The translations under genes and the position numbers were made by a program. A stretch of DNA of 6,419 nucleotides, from assembly GCA_021823905.1 (NCBI GenBank), contig JAKALX010000221.1:1-6419 (forward strand), written 5' to 3'. The notes under the pieces are model-generated. The model searched no databases, was not told where the DNA came from, and saw only the letters and a program-made list of their open reading frames with translations. This stretch comes from Chloroflexota bacterium. GTDB lineage: Bacteria > Chloroflexota > Dehalococcoidia > Tepidiformales > Tepidiformaceae. Below are positions 1 to 6,268 of the stretch, in pieces. The stretch's first letter is position 1. Each line of letters starts with the position of its first letter.

Positions 1-17
1 ACTCCGCTCTGCGAGCG

Positions 18-395
18 CTACCCACCACAGCGCTCGCAACTCCGCCTGAACCAGACCTCATCCCTGGGATCTGGTCGCAGCGCTCCAAGGTCATAAAGGT
101 GACATGGTGATACCTGGTACCGATTCTTCATATCTTGAGCGGCCCAAATTAGTTGACTAAGACCTTCGAACATACATCGGGAGACTAGGACGGTGTCCTT
201 AAGCGGACTGAGGCGCTCGAGCGAGTAGGCGTGATCGATCTGTTTTGAGAGGAAGCAGAGCGACATGAATCCGAAATCGTCGCCCCCGCGAAGCTTGACT
301 GCGCCGACTTCAGGCTCCACAGCTGCCCGTATCTTCGCAAACCATAGGAGTAGCTGCGGGAGCCGTCGCTCGGCTGTCTCTTCGTCGATTGGCAC
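18..395 (-). CDS. DUF5677-like (possibly HEPN-related) protein, N-terminal part, probably frameshifted or truncated
   Basis: The 125-residue product matches, from memory, the N-terminal half of the helical DUF5677-type proteins often found in defence islands. Key stretches are GGDDFGFMSLCFLSKQIDH (about residues 37-55) and VSRCMFEGLSQLIWAAQD (about 71-88). The start is GTG at 395; an in-frame TAG at 417-419 excludes longer forms, and a G-rich run (402-408) lies upstream with no clean Shine-Dalgarno sequence. Relatives are usually well over 200 residues, so this ORF is short. After the residues around AAQDMKNR the translation loses its family look. Another frame of the same strand then reads RYHHVTFMTLERCDQIP (about 122-75), and a third reads QAELRALWWVALAERS up to the window edge, which is what indels would produce. 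It lies 73 bases downstream of the helicase on the same strand, so co-transcription is plausible. The HEPN relationship and any RNase activity are inference; no catalytic R-x4-6-H motif is visible in this piece. Confidence 0.6.
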   Translation of the reverse strand: MPIDEETAERRLPQLLLWFAKIRAAVEPEVGAVKLRGGDDFGFMSLCFLSKQIDHAYSLERLSPLKDTVLVSRCMFEGLSQLIWAAQDMKNRYQVSPCHLYDLGALRPDPRDEVWFRRSCERCGG

Positions 396-431
396 TTTCC
401 ACCCCCCCTGCCGACACTAACGCTCCCGCCC

Positions 432-445
432 AGCGGCGCGCCGCT
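432..445. repeat. Perfect 14-base palindrome between helicase and DUF5677-like gene
   Basis: AGCGGCGCGCCGCT reads identically on both strands and could form a 5-bp stem with a 4-base loop. Copies of CCCGCCC lie on either side (425-431 and 451-457). There is no T-run after it on the minus strand, so it is not a standard Rho-independent terminator. It might be a transcript-processing hairpin, a protein site, or chance in GC-rich DNA. Confidence 0.45.
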
Positions 446-468
446 AGAAGCCCGCCCGCTGAAGCAGT

Positions 469-3400
469 TTATTGCGCAGCCCGGACCGAGGCCTGCGCAT
501 CTCGCAACCCATCGGGCGCCACTTCGTTGAACTCAAAGGAGTTGGCTCTGACGGTTCGCTTCTCCACGATTTCCGGCACGCGTTCCATGGCACCCAACGG
601 CTCGATCCCCATCGCGGTCAATCGATCAATGAGCTCAGCAAATACTTCCTCCCTATGCAACTGCCACGTCGAAGCAAAGCACCGCCAGAAGGTCCAACCG
701 GCGCGCTCTAGTACTCGCTGGCGTGCCATATCGCGCGGCCATTGATCAGGCCCGTGGAACTCGTCGCCGTCGCACTCGATGGCCAGGCGCACGTCGCCCG
801 CGCCCTCGACAACCATGTCAATGCGATACGCACCCGCCAGCACTTGTGGAATCACGCGGTAGCCATTCGCCACGAGCGCCGAATAGACCTGCCGCTCGAA
901 GCCCGACTCGCAGCGGTCAATGAGGATCGCGGCCTCTTTCTCGGCGGTGACGACGGGCTGGTCGAAATGCTGCAGCAGTGAAAGCCGCAGGTCCCTGTCC
1001 GAGAGGTTTGAGGCGGCCACCGAGCGCACGAGGTACATGCGGTCGCGGGCCCTGCTGGCGGCGACGTTGAACCGCTGCTCGAACATGTTGCCGGACAGTG
1101 CCTTGCAGTTGCCGGGGGCGACCACCATCGATAGGAACATGATGTCGCGCTCGCTGCCCTGAAACGTCCGCGCATCGCCGCACTCGAAGCGGCGGCGCAG
1201 CAGTTCGGCGGCGTTGCACTTGTTGCGAACGAGCGTGTCGATGAGTTTGGCCTGTTCCATTCCGAGAAGTGAGACGACCCCGAGTGTGCGGCCGGCGAGG
1301 CCGCCGTTCGCGAGCAGCGCTGTGATTTCGTCGGCGATGAACGCCGCTTCTTCGCGGTTGCAGTCGCGCCGATCGCGCAAGCCGCCTTCGACGTACACGT
1401 CCACTAGCGGCGGATCGATGCGTTCGGTTCCCCTGGGAATGCGCAGCGGCTGGATCGCGCCCTTGTAGAACATCCGGTTGGAGTACGCGATGATCGGCCC
1501 CACGCACCGGAAGTGCTCGCGCAACATTACCTGCCGGGCCGCGAAGACACGTGCCGCCAGGTCGTAGAGCGACTTCTCCGGCGTCATCTCTTCCTTGAAC
1601 GGCTGGTCCGCGAGGAACCGGGCGAGCAATTCCTGGATCCGCTGGGCTGCGATGAAGCTGCCGTCGGGTGAGACCTGCTTGTCGTCGCCGACGACCAAGA
1701 TCTTCTTCCCGCGTAGGATGGCGGGCAGCGCCCACAGGTCCGACTGGCTCGCCTCGTCCACGATGACAAGGTCGAAGGCGCCGAGGTCGGCTGGCATCGA
1801 CTCCGAAACCTTGGCGTGACTCATGATCCAGCACGGCACGGCACCCGCTGCACTTGTCATGTTGTGGCGCGCATCGCGCCGGTACCGCGTGGCATTGGGT
1901 CCCGTGCCCAGGCCGATCCGCCGGATGGCAGTGGCGTAACCCTGCAGTGCTTGGAGCACCCGCGGGGAGGCATTGCGCTTCGTTTCCAGCCACGCAGCGA
2001 GCGCAGCCATCTCCTTGTAGAGTTTCGACAGCCCCTGCTCGACGTCGCGCCTTCGTGTCGACAGGGCCAGCAGTTCTTCCCGTCCCTCAATCCGCTCGAG
2101 GTGGTGCTTCACACGCGCCCAGGTCCAAGCCCGCCGCCAACCGACCGGAAACGCGGCATCTTCGCCGTTGTGCAGCACAGGCACGGAGCGCACACGCGCC
2201 GCGAGCTTGGGCGCCCCGGCGCGCTCCAATCGTGTTGCCGCCTCGCGTACGAATGCAAGCTCCTGATTCAGCCCCTGGATGCGTCGCAGCTCTGTGATGA
2301 GCCGTGCGTAGTCAGCGGCGACGCGCTCGGCCGCGAGCTCTTGCTTCCCGAGCGCCTTGTCGACGAACGCAACTAGCGCCTCCGATACCGGGCCCGACGT
2401 GCCGCTAAGCTTCGCCTTGAGCGTCGACAACTGGGTCGCCGCCCGTGCGAGGTCCGCCCTGGTCAGATGCGCCAGCAGCTGCGCCCGCACGGCCCCCAGA
2501 TCCTCAGACGTTCCGCTAAGGTGCTTGACCGGCACCTCGGCAAACACTTCTTCGGCCTTGCGCACCAGGATCACGTCATGGTGCGTGGCGAGGCTGTGTG
2601 CCTTACGCGCGGCCGACGCGACCATCTCGATGCGACGCAACTCTTCCACACCACCTTCGAGCTTTGGCGCGCCAAGCGCCGCAGCGAACTGGTTCCAGCG
2701 CACCACAAACGAGGTGACGCGGAGGTGCAGGTCCAGGAATCGCTTGACGTGCAGCCAGTCGTCAGTGGTCGAGGGCGGCAGGCCGGCAACCTTCACCTTT
2801 GCGACCGCTTCCTTGACATCGGCGTTTCCGAGCGACATGAGCCCAAAGGGTTTGCCCGTCTCACAGGCGCGCTGCACGGCTTCGCGAACCTTGGGTAAGG
2901 CAAGCGCCTCCGGCGGCATCTCCACAGGGCGTTGCAGGAGAGCCGCGCGTGCTTCCGCCAGACCAGCCATCTCCTCAAAAAGGGACTCCAATGCGGCGCG
3001 CTCGGCCTGAAACGATGCCAGCCGGCAGCTCAGCCGAAGCTGATGGGTCCACGGCTCGCCCAGCTCATCGAGTTCAGCGAGGACCCTGCGCGCAGAGTCG
3101 ATGGCGGCCAGCAGTTGCCGCGCAGCGTCGAGAACCTCTGGCGTGGCCGCTCTCAGGGCCAATAATGCGCCCTGGTCTACCTGGCGTTCGATCTCGTGCA
3201 TGCGCTTCAGTACGTCGTGGAGCTGCGCGACATCGCCCGGGGACAACAAGTTGTCGGCCGCGGCCACGCGCGATTGAACGTACGCCAAATCGCTTCCGAG
3301 GTTTCGGCGCATCTCGCGCAGGCGTCCGCCCTCTTCCTCCGTCAGCGCCGGCGCGTGCTCGGGCGTGAGGTCCACTACGTCATCGAACCAACCGTGTTCG

Positions 3401-5040
3401 GTCTGTCCGCCAACAACGAGCTCGGCAAGCTTCTGCGCCCGCATCACCTGACCGTCGATATCCACTTCTGCCAGCTGTGCCATCGCGATCTCGTCGACAC
3501 GCCGGTCAATGGCCGCCAGTTCCGCATGAGCGCGGTCAATCTGGCTCTTACGGTGTTCGATCTCCTGGCGGGCAAGCTCGGGATTGAGCTGCGAGACACG
3601 CGCCTGGATCGCGTTGATAGCGCCTTCGAATTGCCGGAGGCTTGCACGGTCGCCGGTCAGCAGTGCCACCGTCAGCGGACGGACATCTTCCGGAATCAGG
3701 TTCTGGAGCACTTCAAGCGCCGGCTCACCTTTGGAGGTCACGAGGACGCGCCTGCCCGTGGCCAGGTAGTGGCAGATGATATTGGCAATCGTGTGCGTCT
3801 TGCCGGTGCCAGGCGGCCCTTGGACCGCCACGCCTTCGGCCTGGTCCAGCTGCTGGACGATGGTGACCTGTTCCTGGTTGTACGGCAGCGGGAAGTACAG
3901 CTCCCGCACCTCATCGCTGCCGCGGTCGGTGCCGCGGCTGGACAGGCCGCGGAATCCGATGTTGGCGAACGGGACCGGATCATCCGACGGGACGGTCACG
4001 AGTGCAGCCGGTCCGCCCGGAATGTCGCAGCCGTCGACTAGACGCTGCTTGAGTCGGTGCAGATCGTCCAGGAGGTAGTTGTTCGTACGGGGCCGCGTGA
4101 ACAGCGCCCAGGCATCGGTGACGACGAGATGCTCGCCAGCCGGCGGCACCACGCTGTCGCTAACCGGCAGCGGCCGATACGCCCCGCGGCTATCCAGATT
4201 TCCGGCAGCAAGCTTCAGGACGTCGGTGTAGGAACCTGGGTCGAACGGCGTGACGGGTCGTTCCTGGTTCCGCTCGAGCTGCTCGCGCGCCGCCCTCTCC
4301 ACGTGCGCAGCACCTCCGCCCAGACAGACAGCAAAGGCGTCGCCCTCGTAACGGGTGTCAGTGGCTCGCGGCCGCAAGAACAGGGCCATCGTCGGCTCGT
4401 CGAGCCCCACCTCCATCTGCTGGGTCAGCAGCGGGTACTCGAAGTCGAAGTGAGAGACCTTGTCCGGCGAATTCTTCCAGCTCAGTTGCCAGGTGGCGAC
4501 GCCAACACCCCATATGAGTTCGGTAGGGTTGGCCGTTTCCTCGGCCTCGAGCTGGTGCTTGATCGCGAAGAGGTCGCCGTACAGGTCGATGCTCCGGCGG
4601 CGCGGCTTCTCACCTTCGGCCCACGCTTCCCACAACGGTGTGTATTGTGCCAGCACTTGCTCGAGCGCCGCGCGGCCACGCCGTTCGAGTTCCGCTCGTT
4701 CTTCCGGCGTCTTGTTCACCGCGGCCGCCGCGAGGCGCCTCTCCATCGCCGCTTCCTCGATGGATGGTTTCGCGCCGTTCGGGTCGGCGCTGACGCGGAT
4801 GAACCCGCTTACCGTTTCGTCGAGCGCCGGCGGTTTGCTCGCCTGCAGCCGCTGCACGCGCAGCCATAGGTGATCGCCCTCCACGTTGACGTCGAACTCG
4901 ACGCCGGGCAGTCCTGTCAGGTCGGCGGGACGCTTGAGGAAACCCTTAGCGTTTGCCAACCGGAAGGCGCGAGGGTCGATGTCCTTGGCTTGCTCCTCGA
5001 TGTAGTCGAGCAGTCGCGTAAGCAACTCGCGCGGATTCAC
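469..5040 (-). CDS. SF1 (Upf1-like) helicase with C-terminal Vsr/MTES_1575-type nuclease domain, putative defence protein
   Basis: This 1523-residue cytoplasmic protein is predicted to couple ATP-driven nucleic-acid translocation or unwinding to cleavage. The first 380 residues match no domain I can name, although the VVTDAWALFTRPRTNNYLLDDL stretch (about 306-327, split here) is typical of these large AAA proteins. Motor motifs are the Q motif PYNQEQ (386-391), Walker A GPPGTGKT (408-415), Ia VLVTSKG (432-438), AVPCWIM (1067-1073), motif II DEAS (1095-1098), motif III GDDKQ (1118-1122), HFRC (1176-1179), motif V TFQGSERD (1292-1299) and motif VI VAASRAR (1326-1332). About 610 residues rich in charged helices, likely coiled coil, separate Ia from II. 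The nuclease domain (about 1376-1475) shows E1382, D1408 in RIDMVV, and E1422-C-D1424 followed by GDEFH, then RDMARQRVLERAGW, matching the restriction-endonuclease-like MTES_1575/Vsr/DUF559 group. The GTG start is fixed by AAGGAG seven bases upstream. Catalytic competence looks intact. Its target and the anti-phage role are inferred from family and context. Confidence 0.95.
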   Translation of the reverse strand: MNPRELLTRLLDYIEEQAKDIDPRAFRLANAKGFLKRPADLTGLPGVEFDVNVEGDHLWLRVQRLQASKPPALDETVSGFIRVSADPNGAKPSIEEAAMERRLAAAAVNKTPEERAELERRGRAALEQVLAQYTPLWEAWAEGEKPRRRSIDLYGDLFAIKHQLEAEETANPTELIWGVGVATWQLSWKNSPDKVSHFDFEYPLLTQQMEVGLDEPTMALFLRPRATDTRYEGDAFAVCLGGGAAHVERAAREQLERNQERPVTPFDPGSYTDVLKLAAGNLDSRGAYRPLPVSDSVVPPAGEHLVVTDAWALFTRPRTNNYLLDDLHRLKQRLVDGCDIPGGPAALVTVPSDDPVPFANIGFRGLSSRGTDRGSDEVRELYFPLPYNQEQVTIVQQLDQAEGVAVQGPPGTGKTHTIANIICHYLATGRRVLVTSKGEPALEVLQNLIPEDVRPLTVALLTGDRASLRQFEGAINAIQARVSQLNPELARQEIEHRKSQIDRAHAELAAIDRRVDEIAMAQLAEVDIDGQVMRAQKLAELVVGGQTEHGWFDDVVDLTPEHAPALTEEEGGRLREMRRNLGSDLAYVQSRVAAADNLLSPGDVAQLHDVLKRMHEIERQVDQGALLALRAATPEVLDAARQLLAAIDSARRVLAELDELGEPWTHQLRLSCRLASFQAERAALESLFEEMAGLAEARAALLQRPVEMPPEALALPKVREAVQRACETGKPFGLMSLGNADVKEAVAKVKVAGLPPSTTDDWLHVKRFLDLHLRVTSFVVRWNQFAAALGAPKLEGGVEELRRIEMVASAARKAHSLATHHDVILVRKAEEVFAEVPVKHLSGTSEDLGAVRAQLLAHLTRADLARAATQLSTLKAKLSGTSGPVSEALVAFVDKALGKQELAAERVAADYARLITELRRIQGLNQELAFVREAATRLERAGAPKLAARVRSVPVLHNGEDAAFPVGWRRAWTWARVKHHLERIEGREELLALSTRRRDVEQGLSKLYKEMAALAAWLETKRNASPRVLQALQGYATAIRRIGLGTGPNATRYRRDARHNMTSAAGAVPCWIMSHAKVSESMPADLGAFDLVIVDEASQSDLWALPAILRGKKILVVGDDKQVSPDGSFIAAQRIQELLARFLADQPFKEEMTPEKSLYDLAARVFAARQVMLREHFRCVGPIIAYSNRMFYKGAIQPLRIPRGTERIDPPLVDVYVEGGLRDRRDCNREEAAFIADEITALLANGGLAGRTLGVVSLLGMEQAKLIDTLVRNKCNAAELLRRRFECGDARTFQGSERDIMFLSMVVAPGNCKALSGNMFEQRFNVAASRARDRMYLVRSVAASNLSDRDLRLSLLQHFDQPVVTAEKEAAILIDRCESGFERQVYSALVANGYRVIPQVLAGAYRIDMVVEGAGDVRLAIECDGDEFHGPDQWPRDMARQRVLERAGWTFWRCFASTWQLHREEVFAELIDRLTAMGIEPLGAMERVPEIVEKRTVRANSFEFNEVAPDGLRDAQASVRAAQ

Positions 5041-5156
5041 AGTATGTCTCCTTGCTCCGCGCCGCCAGCATTGCGCTTGAACCTTCTTGAATCCGACTGC
5101 ATCGAGCCGCCCCTCGTCACACTACTGCCTGTCAGTTTGCTACCCAACGCCTCCAT
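5037..5156 (-). CDS. Possible 39-residue (or 21-residue) leader protein coupled to the helicase
   Basis: A short ORF fills almost the whole protease-helicase gap. It starts at ATG 5156 and ends at a TGA (5037-5039) inside GTGA, so its stop overlaps the helicase GTG start, the arrangement used for translational coupling. The upper ATG has no Shine-Dalgarno sequence. An internal ATG at 5102 is preceded by GAGGGG about seven bases upstream and would give 21 residues. The product is hydrophilic, with a basic SRRFKR segment and an AGGAEQGDIL end, and has no membrane segment. I recognise no family. Third-position GC is about 68% by hand count, which does not discriminate in this genome. It could be a real small protein, a leader that couples helicase translation, or chance. 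Confidence 0.28.
   Translation of the reverse strand: MEALGSKLTGSSVTRGGSMQSDSRRFKRNAGGAEQGDIL
5048..5053 (-). promoter_or_regulatory. Strong Shine-Dalgarno site for the helicase-nuclease
   Basis: On the minus strand AAGGAG ends seven bases before the GTG at 5040. It is the best ribosome binding site in the window and decides the GTG start; the next internal Met (residue 99) would discard conserved-looking sequence. Confidence 0.85.
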
Positions 5157-5171
5157 AGGTTGCTAGGCCGC

Positions 5172-5888
5172 CTACAATCCCGACTCCGTTGAAGTCTCGC
5201 CTGCTGGTGAAGGCAGGGGTTGTGCTGGCTGGGTTTCGCGAGCCTTAGCTTCATCTAGCGTCCGGAACCTCTCCGCCAGTTCGTGGAACTGCTTGACACC
5301 GCGGATCACTGCGAGACCGGGCAGCGGCTCACCACTGGCACGGTTGGGAATATAGGCAGTAACTACGCCGATAAGCATGCGCTCCCTGACAAAGGCAGGG
5401 CCGCCGCTTACCCCGTTGATCGCGACCCCATCGACGAGGTACGCCTCCTCCGCGGCCAGCCACGCACTGATGTGTCCGGAGAAGAAGCACAGACTTGCTT
5501 GGGGAATGGCCGGGTAGCCAAGCCAGCCGAGTTCCACGCCAGCCTTGAAGAAATTGTCCTTTGGCGTCAGTGGCAACGCTGCCGCCGGAAGACCCAAACC
5601 TCGCCGCTCGAAGACAATCGCGGCGGTATCCATGGCAGCCTGAGTGTTGATCGCACGATCCGAGCTACGCAAGATGACCGTCTTCCCTGATGCCTGGTGT
5701 TCGATTCGGATCGGCTCTTCCCAGTAGTGGGCGTGGCTAATGACATGTTCAGCGGTGGCGATCGCGCAGAGTCGGGTGCTCGCACTGGTTGACACAAGGA
5801 ATCCCGTTCCTGAGCCCTGAGGCGTCCAGATTCGGACCACGTAGGGAGCGAGATACTCGACCACATCGAACCACTGGACCTCGTTCAC
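5172..5888 (-). CDS. Cytoplasmic trypsin-like (S1-fold) serine protease
   Basis: The 238-residue product has the chymotrypsin-fold plan: GSGTGFLV (25-32) opens the first barrel, H48 in ATAEHVI, D87 in MDTAAIVF, and nucleophile S161 in NGVSGGPAF with its oxyanion glycines. All three catalytic residues are present, so activity is expected. There is no signal peptide, membrane segment or PDZ domain, unlike HtrA/Deg proteases, so it should cut proteins in the cytoplasm. The last 25 or so residues (Pro/Glu/Ser-rich) look disordered. The start is GTG at 5888; an in-frame TAG at 5895-5897 rules out a longer form, and the ribosome site (AGGT, four bases away) is weak. The helicase gene begins 131 bases downstream on the same strand. 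Such proteases appear in bacterial conflict systems as effectors or as activators of partner proteins; cleavage of a helicase-system component is inference. The substrate is unknown. Confidence 0.92.
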   Translation of the reverse strand: MNEVQWFDVVEYLAPYVVRIWTPQGSGTGFLVSTSASTRLCAIATAEHVISHAHYWEEPIRIEHQASGKTVILRSSDRAINTQAAMDTAAIVFERRGLGLPAAALPLTPKDNFFKAGVELGWLGYPAIPQASLCFFSGHISAWLAAEEAYLVDGVAINGVSGGPAFVRERMLIGVVTAYIPNRASGEPLPGLAVIRGVKQFHELAERFRTLDEAKARETQPAQPLPSPAGETSTESGL

Positions 5889-6089
5889 AGTGACCTACCG
5901 GACGGCGTCATGCCGAATGTGCAGTGGGATCGGGTATTGGAGACCCTGCGAGAGAGACAGCCTACGTTGGGGTAGCGGGATGGCGTCGCGTGATTCCGAC
6001 CTCCGTCCATCGTTCTTGTCGCACTGTCGCCCAGAGGCCCTTCTTGAGGCGTTGGGCTGCGCAGACCGCAGTAGAGCTCTGAGCGAGCG

Positions 6090-6125
6090 GGCAGCGCGTC
6101 AACCCCTGGCGCCTGACGGGTTGCC
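6090..6125. repeat. Imperfect inverted repeat, 12-base arms
   Basis: The arms GGCAGCGCGTCA (6090-6101) and TGACGGGTTGCC (6114-6125) pair at 10 of 12 positions around a 12-base loop. No T-run follows on either strand, so a Rho-independent terminator is unlikely. It could be a regulator-binding site upstream of the protease gene or a structured RNA element. Confidence 0.4.
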
Positions 6126-6197
6126 GGCTCATCGACCACTGCTGTCCTCTCGATGCACGGTTGATTCCTCGGGTGCGTCTCAGGAAGTCTACACCCG

Positions 6198-6240
6198 TTG
6201 ACAAGAGGCGGTGCCCACAACTTGACACCGACGGCGGTGC
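6198..6240. repeat. Two-copy direct repeat TTGACA-n-GGCGGTGC
   Basis: TTGACA, three bases, GGCGGTGC (6198-6214) is followed by TTGACA, five bases, GGCGGTGC (6222-6240). The two copies start 24 bases apart, just downstream of the mgsA stop. It may be a duplicated binding site, a remnant of a small duplication, or part of an attachment or junction site. The TTGACA boxes have no matching -10 on the plus strand and no plus-strand gene to drive. Confidence 0.5.
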
Positions 6241-6268
6241 AACCCGACTCGCGCCTGACGAGCGTTGC

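Larger units (their letters stand above)
5889..6268. other. 380-base region without a convincing gene, between mgsA and the protease
   Basis: Open frames exist on both strands (for example 5885-6220 minus, 5890-6201 plus) but their products are rich in Arg, Cys, Trp and Pro and match nothing I know. I found no tRNA, insertion-sequence end or integrase fragment. The protease promoter should lie here, but no pair of -35/-10 boxes with proper spacing stands out on the minus strand. The notable contents are an imperfect inverted repeat (6090-6125) and a two-copy direct repeat (6198-6240). Confidence 0.6.

Noticed and set aside
917..1993. 358-residue minus-strand frame inside the helicase gene
   Set aside because: It is an out-of-frame reading of the helicase motif II-VI region, rich in Arg, Pro and His, without family features.
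3196..4869. Long plus-strand open frames (3196-4041 and 4057-4869) opposite the helicase
   Set aside because: They are antisense to conserved helicase motifs, including Walker A. Their products have no recognisable domains, and long antisense frames are expected in GC-rich coding DNA.
469..5040. RecB-, Cas3- or type I restriction HsdR-like identity for the large gene
   Set aside because: The motor motifs are SF1 Upf1-like (DEAS, GDDKQ, VAASRAR) rather than SF2 DEAH, and the nuclease domain is C-terminal and Vsr/MTES_1575-like. No HD domain, HsdM or HsdS is present.
6060..6190. tRNA gene as an island attachment site
   Set aside because: GGTTGATTCC resembles a T-loop, but no acceptor stem, anticodon arm or CCA-side pairing can be built around it.
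5890..6201. 103-residue plus-strand frame upstream of the protease
   Set aside because: Its composition is Arg/Ser/Cys-rich, it matches nothing known, and it runs through the inverted repeat.
5885..6220. 111-residue minus-strand frame ending at the protease start (also GTGA overlap)
   Set aside because: The overlap arises because the protease begins GTGAAC. The product has no domain, an atypical composition, and no Shine-Dalgarno sequence that I can see.
6198..6250. Plus-strand sigma-70 promoter at TTGACA boxes
   Set aside because: No TATAAT-like box lies 16-18 bases downstream of either copy and no plus-strand gene follows.
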